64,000 nucleotides of DNA from CAVUNY01 sp963768585. GTDB taxonomy: Bacteria > Chloroflexota > Anaerolineae > Anaerolineales > Anaerolineaceae. The number at the start of each line of letters is the position of its first letter. Within the stretch, counting starts at the first letter, position 1. Location: the NCBI GenBank assembly GCA_963768585.1, contig CAVYIF010000009.1, positions 62,001 to 126,000 of the forward strand, given 5' to 3'. Position numbers and translations under genes: made by a program. Under the pieces are notes generated by a model that was not told the DNA's origin, did not search any database, and saw only the letters and a program-made list of their open reading frames with translations. Below are positions 1-8,148 of this stretch, in pieces.

Positions 1-2
1 AG

Positions 3-512
3 GTCGACCTGGGAAATGCCGTGGCGATGAAGGCCCTGCACCTGGCCTCCTACCAGCCGGTGGGGCTGCTCGACTGGAACAACAACTACTATGATGAAGA
101 CGACAAGTGCATCCTCTTCCACTGCGGCCCGATGCCCGCCAGCCTGATGGAAGGCAAAGGCCACGTGACCGACCACTCCATCCTGATGAACTCGGTAGGC
201 GCAGGCAATGGCTACGGCTGCAACCAGGGCCGCATCAAACCGATGAACTTCACCTTCAGCAGCCTGATGACTGACGAAGGCCAGGTCAAGCTGTACCTGG
301 GTGAGGGACGCTTCACCAGCGACCCGATTCCTTCCAACTTCTTTGGCGTGGCCGGTGTGGCCGAGATCCCTGACCTGCAGGATGTGCTGCTGCACATCGG
401 AACCCAGGGTCACCGCCACCATGTCTCAGTAACCCCAGGGAACCTGATAAAGCCGTTGGCCGAAGCGCTCGGGCATTACCTGGCGTTTGATATCACCCTT
501 CCCCAGGGATAA
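3..512 (+). CDS. FucI/AraA-type sugar isomerase, C-terminal part (5' end outside window)
   Basis: This is the last ~170 residues of an L-fucose/L-arabinose isomerase-family protein. The frame is open to the left edge, so the start lies outside the window; the GTG at 21 is internal. The piece aligns by eye with the complete paralogue at 55630-57051: both have an AMxALxLAS helix, then a (L/V)DWNNNY motif carrying the presumed metal-binding Asp, an FHCG motif, a YxGEG(R/Q) segment and a HHV motif with the presumed metal-binding His. The family interconverts aldoses and ketoses using Mn2+. It is followed 72 bases downstream by an aldolase and then a sugar epimerase-like gene, which suggests one catabolic operon. 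The actual sugar cannot be told from this fragment. Confidence 0.85.
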   Translation, partial: VDLGNAVAMKALHLASYQPVGLLDWNNNYYDEDDKCILFHCGPMPASLMEGKGHVTDHSILMNSVGAGNGYGCNQGRIKPMNFTFSSLMTDEGQVKLYLGEGRFTSDPIPSNFFGVAGVAEIPDLQDVLLHIGTQGHRHHVSVTPGNLIKPLAEALGHYLAFDITLPQG

Positions 513-584
513 ATCACCATTCGTCATCGTCCGGGCCAATCGTCTCGGACGATGAATAGCACCAGTAAATAAAGGGGTAACTAA

Positions 585-1502
585 ATGGCACCGGAGAACA
601 AGATTGGAACCATCCTGGGGAGAGCCCTGCGCCTTGGGCTGGCAATCCCCGCGTTCAATATTCCTTACCTCCCAATGGTCGAACCGGTCGTGCAGGCCGT
701 GGTAGACCTGGACTCCTTTAGCCTGGTTGCCGTTGCCCGGCTGGAATGGATTAAGTTCGAATCGGGTGGGCCGGCTGAGGTCGCAAAAGAATTTGCCCGC
801 TGGCGCAAGCCAGACCACGTTCGCCTGCATCTTGACCATATCCCGGTCATCGACGAAGACAACCTGCGGGTTGACTACATGCCCATTATTCAAGAAGCAA
901 TCCAATTGGGCTACGAGTCGGTGATGGTCGACGGCTCGCGATTGTCTCTGGCAGAGAATATCCAGGCAGTTCGCCCGGTTGTTGAACTGGCACACGCCGC
1001 AGGAATTCCTGTAGAGGCAGAGTTAGGCGCGGTGATGGGCCATGAGAGCGGTCCAATGCTATCTTATGAAGAGCTTTACACCTCCGGTAAGGGTTTCACC
1101 GACCCTGATGAGGCACGCCGGTTTGTTCAGGAGACCGGCTGTGATTGGCTCTCGGTCGCAGTAGGCAATATTCACGGCGCGATCGCCGCCGGACGCAAGG
1201 ACCTTAAAAAGATTGAAGCTCGCCTGAACCTGGATCGGTTGGCACTGCTCAACCAGGCTGCAGGTGTCCCATTGGTCCTGCACGGCGGCTCAGGAATCAA
1301 GCAGGACAACCTTCTGGCCTCGATGAAGCACGGCATTGCCAAGATCAACGTTGGCACCGAAATCCGCCAGGCTTATGAGGTCGCTCTGAAAGAAACCGGG
1401 AGCGTGATGCAGGCCAAGCAGGCGGTTTATGAACGCACTTGCTGGGTTTTGAAAGATTTTCTAAAAATAGCAGGAATCCGTGCAAAGGTCATAGCGCAGT
1501 AA
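585..1502 (+). CDS. Class II fructose-bisphosphate/tagatose-bisphosphate aldolase family protein
   Basis: A 305-residue zinc-dependent ketose-bisphosphate aldolase. The class II signatures are present in order: LHLDH (81-85, first zinc His), VDGS (115-118), EAELG (144-148), VGNIHG (193-198, zinc His), LHGGSG (232-237, zinc His and phosphate loop) and KINVGTE (253-259, phosphate binding). Length and motifs are normal for the GatY/KbaY/FbaA superfamily. Family members cleave a phosphorylated ketose to DHAP and an aldehyde. The ATG at 585 follows a GGGGTAA stretch. The VDG region reads VDGSRLSLAENI, close to the family consensus. Between a sugar isomerase and an epimerase-like gene, it probably performs the cleavage step of a deoxy- or pentose-sugar pathway; the exact substrate is inference. 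Confidence 0.9.
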   Translation: MAPENKIGTILGRALRLGLAIPAFNIPYLPMVEPVVQAVVDLDSFSLVAVARLEWIKFESGGPAEVAKEFARWRKPDHVRLHLDHIPVIDEDNLRVDYMPIIQEAIQLGYESVMVDGSRLSLAENIQAVRPVVELAHAAGIPVEAELGAVMGHESGPMLSYEELYTSGKGFTDPDEARRFVQETGCDWLSVAVGNIHGAIAAGRKDLKKIEARLNLDRLALLNQAAGVPLVLHGGSGIKQDNLLASMKHGIAKINVGTEIRQAYEVALKETGSVMQAKQAVYERTCWVLKDFLKIAGIRAKVIAQ

Positions 1503-1582
1503 ACCCGCCCGGATCGGCCAGCATGTTTTCAGTCAAAATGCCGGAGCTGTGAAAGAACCACGCTATCAGGAGGATTCGATCA

Positions 1583-2638
1583 ATGGTAAAACTATTCAAT
1601 CAAGAATGGAACAAGGCCGAGCTGCTCAGCCGGGTTGGCCAGATGGAGCAGTTGGCGGGTATTCGTCTGGTGGAAGCGGGTGAAGGAAAGGCGCGCGGAT
1701 GCCGTCTGCTCGATGTATGGACCGGAAGTGGGCTGCGGTTTCAAGTCAATGCCGACCGGGCTCTGGATCTATCTTATGGCGAATTTCAAGGCCTGCCGCT
1801 CGCCTGGCGCTCTCCGGCAGGGGATGTCCATCCCAGCTATTCCGAACCAGAGGGTCTCGGCTGGCTGAGATCGTTTGCCGGCGGCCTGTTGGCCACCTGC
1901 GGGTTGGATCAGTTCGGATTGCCGTCCGAAGATGGCGGCACGGCATTCGGCCTGCATGGACGGATCAGCAATACCCCTGCCACTCAGGTGAATCACCGGG
2001 CCTACTGGAATGGCGAAGTTTACCAGCTTGAGATTAGCGCTGAAATCCGGCAGGCGGCGCTGTTCGGCGAAAATCTTGTGCTCCGACGGCAAATCACGAC
2101 CCGACTGGGGTCGAATTGCATTCGTATCGAAGATGTGGTAACCAATGACGGCTTTGAGGCGGCTCCCCATATGCTGCTGTACCATTTCAACCTGGGCTTC
2201 CCATTGGTCAGTGAACACACCCGCCTGCATCTGAACGCTGAAGAAACACTGCCCCGCGATGAGGCAGCAAGTCTGGGTCTTGCGGAATGGAACCGGTTCC
2301 AGGCGCCCACACCGGGTTACCGCGAGCAGGTTTTCATTCATCGCCCTTCCGCCGATTCAGATGGGATAGCCACCATTGAACTGCATAATCCAAAAGTGGG
2401 GATTGGTTTACGGTGGCAGTATTCAACCGGCAACCTCCCCTATTTGATGGAATGGAAGATGATGGGCGCAGGTGCGTACGCGGTTGGCGTCGAACCGGCC
2501 AATTGTAATGGCCTGGGCGGGCGCGCTGCGACCCGAGCGAAAGGCTGGCTGCCCATGCTTGAACCCGGTGAAAGCCGCGCATATTGTATTGATCTCGAAG
2601 TTTTTCAGCTTGGAGGAGAAAAGTCGGCTGGGGAATAA
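1583..2638 (+). CDS. DUF4432 / aldose 1-epimerase-like protein
   Basis: A 351-residue cytoplasmic protein of the DUF4432 family, which shares the galactose mutarotase-like beta-sandwich fold. Recognisable features are a Gly-rich GLHGRISNTPA segment near residues 122-132 (the usual active-site His region), PHMLLYHFNLGFPL around 196-209, and VGVEPANCNGLGGRA near 302-316, which resembles the conserved C-terminal EP(A/S)N block of the family. A clear Shine-Dalgarno (AGGAGG) precedes the ATG at 1583. It is last in the operon after the isomerase and aldolase. Members are thought to bind or epimerise sugars, but few have been tested, so the function should be read as sugar-binding or mutarotase-like. 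Confidence 0.8.
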   Translation: MVKLFNQEWNKAELLSRVGQMEQLAGIRLVEAGEGKARGCRLLDVWTGSGLRFQVNADRALDLSYGEFQGLPLAWRSPAGDVHPSYSEPEGLGWLRSFAGGLLATCGLDQFGLPSEDGGTAFGLHGRISNTPATQVNHRAYWNGEVYQLEISAEIRQAALFGENLVLRRQITTRLGSNCIRIEDVVTNDGFEAAPHMLLYHFNLGFPLVSEHTRLHLNAEETLPRDEAASLGLAEWNRFQAPTPGYREQVFIHRPSADSDGIATIELHNPKVGIGLRWQYSTGNLPYLMEWKMMGAGAYAVGVEPANCNGLGGRAATRAKGWLPMLEPGESRAYCIDLEVFQLGGEKSAGE

Positions 2639-2713
2639 GTCTTCTGATTGGAAAAAGTCGAATCTGGTTCAGAAATGGCATTCCGCATGACAACCGATCC
2701 AATAGTTAATTAG

Positions 2714-2745
2714 GTGATGGCGTCCAGAACATCGGACGCCATCAC
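2714..2745. terminator. Hairpin between convergent genes
   Basis: A perfect 12-bp stem (GTGATGGCGTCC / GGACGCCATCAC) with an 8-base loop lies between the converging + strand sugar operon and - strand protease genes. The U-tract is weak (TGTTATC), so termination strength is uncertain, but the position fits a bidirectional terminator. Confidence 0.6.
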
Positions 2746-2811
2746 TGTTATCAGAAGCGCTAAAGCTCGTTTTCCCTGCCAGATCTAGTCAACGAACCGC
2801 GCGGATCTGTC

Positions 2812-4116
2812 TCAAGAGCCGGGGGCCTGCGGTTTTGATAGCAGGTCGATGGCCTTCATCAGCTGCAGATCCTGGCTGGATTGCAGCTGTGCTGCGGTCA
2901 AATTCTTGATCTTTGTCGGAGTCAGGGGGGCTACATCGCTGGGCAGCGAAACCTGGATTTGGGGATCGATGCCCTTATGCCAGAAGGATTGCCCGTTGGG
3001 GGTCAACCATTCCTGGGTAGCAAGCATGATCGCCGAACCGTCCGAAAGGTGGAATTCATTGAGTACGGTGCCGGTGCCAAAGGTGGTTGTGCCCACGATC
3101 GTGGCCCGGTTGGCATCCTGCAGAGCGCCGGTGACAATTTCAGCTGCGCTTGCGGTACCTTTGTTGATCAATACCACCATCGGGATCTTCAAGTTCACGC
3201 CACCCGATTTGACGAGGACTGGAGTAATATTGCCCTGAGCATCTTTTTCTTCGAGGACCGTGCCCGATGATTCAAACTGGCTGACGGTAGAAATGGCCTG
3301 ATCCAGCAGGCCGCCCGGATCGTCGCGCAGATCGAGCACCAAACCGGTGGCGTTCTGCTGCCGGACAGCCTGTAAAGCCGCGATCAGGTCCTTATCCATG
3401 CCATTGGCGAAAGAAGCGATGCGAATGTCGGCGATGGTGGTGCCGGGCAGGAAAGTCCAGGTGACGTTCTGCAGCGCGATGCGCGCTCGCGTCAGGGTGT
3501 AATCCTTCGACTGGTTGGTTTTGGGATCCAGAATGGTCAGGGACACCTGCGTGCCGGCGGGCCCGAGAATCTTCTGGACGACATCATTGAGCGTCAGAGA
3601 GGTAATATCTTCGCCATTCACCCTGGTGATGATGCCGCCGGCCTTGATCCCGGCCTTTTGCGCAGGTGAATTGTCGATGGGGGAAACAATGGTGACGGCG
3701 CCATTTTGCATGGAAACTTCCAACCCCACGCCTTCAAACGAGCCCTGGGTGAAGTTTTTCTCTTGTGCAACCATATCAGGTGTCAGGAACACGCTGTGAC
3801 CGGTATCGCCTAAAGCGTTCACCATGCCGCTGATCGCCCCGTAGGTGAGATTTTTAGAGGTCACCACCGAGCGGTCAACATATTGCTGGTTGATGTCGTT
3901 CCAGGCCTGGTTGATTAGCTGCGAATTGAGGGTTGGGTCGCTGTTCGAGGTGCTTGATGGCGTTGTGCTGGCGAAGGCCGGCGCGGCCGGCGGGAGGAAG
4001 GCCTGGGCGACAATGGTATGATCCAGAACCACACCCCCCAACCCACCGGCGATAAAAACGACCACCAGGATCACTGTAAAAAGTATATTGCGGGTGTTAC
4101 GGTTAATGCTTTCCAT
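2812..4116 (-). CDS. S41-family (C-terminal processing) peptidase homologue with altered catalytic site
   Basis: A 434-residue protein anchored by one N-terminal membrane helix (about 10-32), followed by a Ser/Thr-rich linker, a helical region, a PDZ domain (about 125-205) and the S41 catalytic core (about 215-395). The nucleophile is present: GTAS with Ser323. In CtpA/CtpB/Prc the general-base Lys lies 25 residues later in FGKGxxQ. Here the motif is FGTGTVL, placing Thr348 at the Lys position and Leu352 at the Gln position. It may be a lineage-specific variant with another base, or an inactive PDZ protein. S41 proteases cut proteins at C-terminal tails in the envelope. It lies 15 bases downstream of a PrsW-type protease, so the two are probably co-transcribed. 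Confidence 0.85.
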   Translation of the reverse strand: MESINRNTRNILFTVILVVVFIAGGLGGVVLDHTIVAQAFLPPAAPAFASTTPSSTSNSDPTLNSQLINQAWNDINQQYVDRSVVTSKNLTYGAISGMVNALGDTGHSVFLTPDMVAQEKNFTQGSFEGVGLEVSMQNGAVTIVSPIDNSPAQKAGIKAGGIITRVNGEDITSLTLNDVVQKILGPAGTQVSLTILDPKTNQSKDYTLTRARIALQNVTWTFLPGTTIADIRIASFANGMDKDLIAALQAVRQQNATGLVLDLRDDPGGLLDQAISTVSQFESSGTVLEEKDAQGNITPVLVKSGGVNLKIPMVVLINKGTASAAEIVTGALQDANRATIVGTTTFGTGTVLNEFHLSDGSAIMLATQEWLTPNGQSFWHKGIDPQIQVSLPSDVAPLTPTKIKNLTAAQLQSSQDLQLMKAIDLLSKPQAPGS

Positions 4117-4131
4117 AATTCTCGTTTTCGA

Positions 4132-5175
4132 TCAGTTATTGTTACCGCTCTGCGGTGAGGGCGGAACGAAATGGTATGAATGGTCATTTTGGCCATTCGG
4201 TGTCGCTGCCAGGGTTTTTGTTTCAAGTTCAAATGCATCCGGTGCTTCGGCATCTTTGAATTCGGCAGTCGTTACATCTTCGGGGCCGAAAGGATCGCTT
4301 TTGGCGAGGGCCGCGTTTGCAGCAATCGCTGCGGCTGCCGGAGTGGGGCGCTCGTTCTCCAGTCTTTTGGCTTCGCGCCAGCGAAACCAGAGGATGAAGA
4401 GCCCAACTGCACCCACCACAACCTGACCGATCATCAGGTCGAGACCCGAAGTCACCACGTTAGAAAGCAGCATCGGAATGGCATCCCATAGGCCGTGCAG
4501 AATCGAGACCAGCAGGTAAGCGCCGATCACTTTACTGGTGATGCGGAATTTGCCGGGATCGCTTTCAAGGAACAGGACGCCCACCAGGATTGCGGTCCAG
4601 GTGCCATGGCCCAGCGGTGAGAGAATACCCCGGATGAGAGTCATAACGACGATATAAGAAAGTCCAGCGCCGCTGTTAATGAAGACTGTGAAGGCATATC
4701 CCATGCTCTCCAGTGCGGCAAACCCCATGCCGGCGGCAGCACCCAGAACCAGCCCATCCAATGCAGAGTTGTGGCGGAACTTACGCGCGATGACCAGCAC
4801 ACCCAGGATCTTGGCAAATTCTTCGATCAGGCCGACGACGAAGGGCGAGGTCATGCTGTTCTGGTTCACAAAGATTGGCTCGAGCACCGACGCGGCGAAG
4901 GCGCCTAATAAACCGCCATAAATGAAACTCAGTGCTGTGGAGGGCAGGTTGCGGCTGGTCCAGTGGCGCTGCTCATAGAAAAAACCGATATAAGTTGCCG
5001 GGATCATGAAACTCCCGACCATCATGACCGTGGGAAACAGGTTGGGATTGCCGGTAAGGTACATCAAACCAACACCCACGAAGTAAAAAATCAAGCCAAT
5101 TCCTAAGATGCGCCACCAAAGTCCCTTCATGGGGCGCGCCTCATGGCCCAATTCGGATAACGTCGCGTAATTCAT
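4132..5175 (-). CDS. PrsW family intramembrane metalloprotease
   Basis: A 347-residue multi-pass membrane protein with about eight or nine hydrophobic helices. The PrsW hallmarks are visible: EEFAK at 118-122, FAALE with Glu156, His190 in GHGTW and His227 in HGLWD, all within membrane helices as expected of this CAAX/PrsW-type peptidase superfamily. The last ~85 residues form an Ala/Pro/acidic hydrophilic tail of no known domain. Bacillus PrsW cleaves an anti-sigma factor (RsiW); no sigma/anti-sigma pair lies nearby, so the substrate is unknown. The gene precedes the S41 homologue by 15 bases, suggesting a two-protease operon acting at the membrane. Confidence 0.85.
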   Translation of the reverse strand: MNYATLSELGHEARPMKGLWWRILGIGLIFYFVGVGLMYLTGNPNLFPTVMMVGSFMIPATYIGFFYEQRHWTSRNLPSTALSFIYGGLLGAFAASVLEPIFVNQNSMTSPFVVGLIEEFAKILGVLVIARKFRHNSALDGLVLGAAAGMGFAALESMGYAFTVFINSGAGLSYIVVMTLIRGILSPLGHGTWTAILVGVLFLESDPGKFRITSKVIGAYLLVSILHGLWDAIPMLLSNVVTSGLDLMIGQVVVGAVGLFILWFRWREAKRLENERPTPAAAAIAANAALAKSDPFGPEDVTTAEFKDAEAPDAFELETKTLAATPNGQNDHSYHFVPPSPQSGNNN

Positions 5176-5189
5176 CTCTCCCCCCTAAA

Positions 5190-5390
5190 TTAAACTATTG
5201 ACGGATTGCCCGCCGGATATGAAACCCGGTAACAACAGGGTACCATCTGGGCGCTTAACAAGCCTTTATGGTTGGTTGAAATCGGGTTGAAAAGCACATT
5301 AAGCCGATTTGAAAACACTGGTGCGGTCAAAATCAGGCTGAAAATCATCATCATGTAAAAAGAAACAGGTAATGCAATCATCTTGTCCAT
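5190..5390 (-). CDS. Possible small membrane protein (unsupported by homology)
   Basis: A 66-codon frame in the 395-base gap (5176-5570) upstream of the PrsW gene. An AAAGGA Shine-Dalgarno sits about 8 bases before the internal ATG at 5381, giving MIALPVSFY followed by one hydrophobic helix and a short polar tail with two Cys. I recognise no family. The gap is AT-rich and must also hold the PrsW promoter, so this may be leader sequence rather than a gene. Nothing else is evident in the gap. Confidence 0.2.
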   Translation of the reverse strand: MDKMIALPVSFYMMMIFSLILTAPVFSNRLNVLFNPISTNHKGLLSAQMVPCCYRVSYPAGNPSIV

Positions 5391-5570
5391 CCTTTGTTAA
5401 TAAGATCATAGATATCAATGAATTAATCATAGTATCCTTCGATGAACAGACAATGACAGCCGAATAAATAAATCGGTTTTTCAGCCTTGTACTGATTTTC
5501 TAAATGGAGATGATTCGTTTGACTTTCAAAAATCCGGACGGATCATTAAAGTGGCCAGCACTACCATTGC

Positions 5571-6188
5571 TTAATCCTTTTTTGCCTGGTTATGCCGGAT
5601 TGGAATACCAGGCAGCGCTTCGATACTCTGCTTATCCAGTTTCAGGTAAACCGTATTATCTTGATAGTGATCGATCTGGCTCACTGGAATGGATACATCT
5701 TTCTGCCCCCACAAATGGCCTTCACGCATCACGAGATGAGTAATGAAATCATTGGTCGGGTCGATCAGGAATTCATCCACCCGCCCTACATGTCCATCGG
5801 CAGCTTCAACTCGCGCACCGCGTCGAATGGCAAGTTCATCGAAAGGAATATGCTCGTCTTCGAGGGTGATATGAGAGGTGACCGGAATATATGTCGGCCA
5901 CATCATGAATGGACCTCCAGCATACCCTGGCACATCAGATGGGACGAATTGAACCTGGTCAAAGATCGGCATATTCGACAATTCTTTGCAGGTGCAATTT
6001 AAACGGATCTGGTCAGATGTGCTTTCTGCTACCAGATCGATCGATACCAGATATTCGGTTTCGGGGAACAACTCATTACTGACCACCAAATGGGTTATTT
6101 CCTGGGTGGTTGGTTTGATGATTACCCGGGTGGACCGACCGCACGGACCATCCGAACAGTATACTTTGGCGTCGGTTGAAATATTCAT
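5571..6188 (-). CDS. PRC-barrel domain protein (tandem PRC-barrels)
   Basis: A 205-residue cytoplasmic protein with two PRC-barrel units. The first (about 1-75) starts NISTDAKVYCSDGPCGRS and contains the THLVV strand; the second (about 115-190) has GARVEAADGHVGRVDEF, ITHLVMREGHLWG and a closing KLDKQSIEALP. PRC-barrels are small beta-barrels used in RNA-processing and photosynthetic reaction-centre proteins and in many stress-induced bacterial proteins of unknown role. It is about 50% similar by eye to the next gene upstream (6343-6990), from which it is separated by 154 bases. Both lie downstream of the promoter-like repeat at 7158-7243. An AGGAGG precedes the start. Confidence 0.85.
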   Translation of the reverse strand: MNISTDAKVYCSDGPCGRSTRVIIKPTTQEITHLVVSNELFPETEYLVSIDLVAESTSDQIRLNCTCKELSNMPIFDQVQFVPSDVPGYAGGPFMMWPTYIPVTSHITLEDEHIPFDELAIRRGARVEAADGHVGRVDEFLIDPTNDFITHLVMREGHLWGQKDVSIPVSQIDHYQDNTVYLKLDKQSIEALPGIPIRHNQAKKD

Positions 6189-6342
6189 ACGAAAATCCTC
6201 CTTTGTAATGACAGGAATTTAAGCGCTCAAACGCTTCCTGCAGCGGGCGTAAAAAATTGCATTGTTCTCGCAGTTTAGAATCCTTTGTACCTTTCTTTCT
6301 GTCATGAACGGCATTTGATCCGCACTTTCCAGGTTCATTTAA

Positions 6343-6990
6343 TCAGGCCCAGCGCCTGTGCAGCGGGAAGGTTGGCAAAGATTCGATCTGCTTCTTATCG
6401 AGTTTCAAGAACACAGCATCTTCCGAAGTTTTTCCCATCGGTGACAGTGCTGAAAGGGGGATAATCACATCTTTCTGTCCCCACAGATGGCCTTCGCGCA
6501 TCACCAGATGGGAAATATGACCGTTCTCCGGATTGACCACAAATTCGTCGACTTTGCCGACATAGCCATCACGCGCCTCGACACGCGTTCCACGCTGCAC
6601 AGTCAATTCTCCTGGTGGGATCTGTTGAATTTCTTCGGTTGCGTATATGGTTTGATCCGGGGTAGCATAGGGCATATAGTAAAGTGATCCCATTCCATAG
6701 GTCCCCTCACCATAACGAGAATATATATCAGGCACTGTTTCCTGGATATACTTCGTTTTGATAAACCGTTCCATCTTCTCCAACTCCGCCTTGCTGCAGC
6801 GCAGCCGAATGGTGTTGGCGATCGTTTCGGTCACAAAATCAACCGGTACAATGTACTCCGTGTGGGGAGACGCATCCTCTTTGACGACCAAATTCGCCAC
6901 CTGTTCCATCACCGGATCGATCAGCACATACTCTGAACGGCCATAGATACCGTCCGTACACTCAACTTGTGCGTTTAATGGGATTTGCAT
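6343..6990 (-). CDS. PRC-barrel domain protein, paralogue
   Basis: A 215-residue protein with the same two-barrel layout as its downstream neighbour: an N-terminal unit beginning QIPLNAQVECTDGIYGRS, a Tyr-rich linker (about 85-115) and a C-terminal unit with GTRVEARDGYVGKVDEF and HLVMREGHLWGQKDV. The shared MREGHLWGQKDV block shows tandem duplication. An AGGTT sits just upstream of the ATG, and a promoter-like repeated element lies 168 bases upstream. Function is unknown. The setting, next to polyphosphate kinase, proton ATPase and acetate-forming enzymes, suggests a role in stress or dormancy metabolism, but this is inference. Confidence 0.85.
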   Translation of the reverse strand: MQIPLNAQVECTDGIYGRSEYVLIDPVMEQVANLVVKEDASPHTEYIVPVDFVTETIANTIRLRCSKAELEKMERFIKTKYIQETVPDIYSRYGEGTYGMGSLYYMPYATPDQTIYATEEIQQIPPGELTVQRGTRVEARDGYVGKVDEFVVNPENGHISHLVMREGHLWGQKDVIIPLSALSPMGKTSEDAVFLKLDKKQIESLPTFPLHRRWA

Positions 6991-7157
6991 TTTGAACCTC
7001 CGTAACCAATGATCATGACTGCATCATTGATTCCTTTCATAAATTTAGGTCGGAATGATCCCGGGAGATAGTTGCTCTCGGGCATTTCGCCAATACGGCT
7101 TGAGCTTCGTATCCAGATCTCATCTGAATATCCTAAACACAAACTCAGGTCTCTATC

Positions 7158-7243
7158 TTTCAGGTTATCACTGGATGATTCGAAAGTCCTCAACTTTAGT
7201 GGTCTTTTTGGAGGATTGCCAACCCCTTTTCATGATGGTATGA
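7158..7243 (-). promoter_or_regulatory. Duplicated promoter/operator element, copy 1
   Basis: About 86 bases nearly identical to 17041-17125 (55 of the first 60 positions match). Read on the minus strand, the conserved core contains TTGAGG, 17 bases, then TGATAA, which resembles a sigma70 -35/-10 pair. Just upstream, AAAGACC and GGACTTT form an imperfect inverted repeat with an 11-base spacer that overlaps the -35. The element lies 168 bases upstream of the PRC-barrel gene ending at 6343. The same-strand copy lies upstream of the GlgX unit, so the two transcription units are probably co-regulated. Confidence 0.6.
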
Positions 7244-7253
7244 CGCCATTGAA

Positions 7254-8123
7254 CTAAGGAACAAGACGTTTACGGATAGACTTCAATTCGTTACGGCGTG
7301 CCTTGTCTACTTTCGGATAACTCATCTCGAGGTCGTTCAGCGTATCGAGGATGATTTGTGAAACAATCAGGCGGGCGTTCTTTTTATCATCGGCAGGGAT
7401 GACATACCAGGGTGCTTGCTTTGTGCTGGTTGCACTCAGGCACGCCTCGTACGCCTTGCGGTATTTTTTCCAATATTTCCGTTCTTGGATGTCTGCGAGG
7501 CTGAATTTCCAATTCTTGTCTGGCTCATCAATCCGGTCGAGAAAGCGCTTTCGCTGTTCATTTTTCGATAGATGGAGGAAGAATTTGATGATTCGGGTTC
7601 CGTTACGATAGAGATGATTCTCCATATCTACAATGGAGCGATACCGCTCTTTCCAGATGGCCTCTTCGTATAGCAGCTTTTCTGGAAGACCCTGGTTGCG
7701 GAGAATCTCCGGATGCACGCGAACGATGAGCACTTCCTCGTAATAGGAACGATTGAAGATGCCGATGCGTCCACGTTCCGGCAGCCGGCAGTTTGTGCGC
7801 CAAAGAAAATCGTGTTCCAATTCCTCGGCACTCGGCTCTTTAAAACTAAAGACCTGGCAGCCTTGCGGATTAACCCCGGACATGACGTGCCGGATGGCGC
7901 CGTCCTTGCCGGCGGCATCCATTGCCTGAAAAATCAACAGCAGTGCATAGTGGTTAGACGCGTAGTGAAGGCGTTGCAGTGAGTTTAACTCCTCTACGTG
8001 TTCTCCCAGGCGTTTTTTATAGTGTTTCTTTGACTTGTAAAAGGGCTTTATCCGTGTCGGCCATTTTTTGAGTTTAACTTTTTTATCAGGATACACACAG
8101 AAATCCTTTGTATTGATTTTCAT
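7254..8123 (-). CDS. ppk2: Polyphosphate kinase 2 family protein (polyP:nucleotide phosphotransferase)
   Basis: A 289-residue cytoplasmic PPK2. The P-loop reads FQAMDAAGKDG (65-75) and the Walker-B-like region IFNRSYYEEVL (122-132), both typical of the single-domain PPK2 subfamily that uses polyphosphate to phosphorylate nucleotides (usually NDP to NTP or NMP to NDP). The basic N-terminus (YKSKKHYKKRL) and KNWKFSLADIQERKYW match the family. Family length is about 260-300. It is 25 bases downstream of the proton-ATPase gene and probably in one transcript with it. In this island it could regenerate ATP from polyphosphate to feed the ATPase. The nucleotide preference cannot be read from the sequence. 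Confidence 0.92.
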   Translation of the reverse strand: MKINTKDFCVYPDKKVKLKKWPTRIKPFYKSKKHYKKRLGEHVEELNSLQRLHYASNHYALLLIFQAMDAAGKDGAIRHVMSGVNPQGCQVFSFKEPSAEELEHDFLWRTNCRLPERGRIGIFNRSYYEEVLIVRVHPEILRNQGLPEKLLYEEAIWKERYRSIVDMENHLYRNGTRIIKFFLHLSKNEQRKRFLDRIDEPDKNWKFSLADIQERKYWKKYRKAYEACLSATSTKQAPWYVIPADDKKNARLIVSQIILDTLNDLEMSYPKVDKARRNELKSIRKRLVP

Positions 8124-8148
8124 CTAAACTCCTTTTTTTGATAACATG

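Noticed and set aside
7158..7243. Interpretation of the repeated element as a DosR box
   Set aside because: The central bases do not match the DosR consensus; only a general dyad and promoter-like pair are seen.
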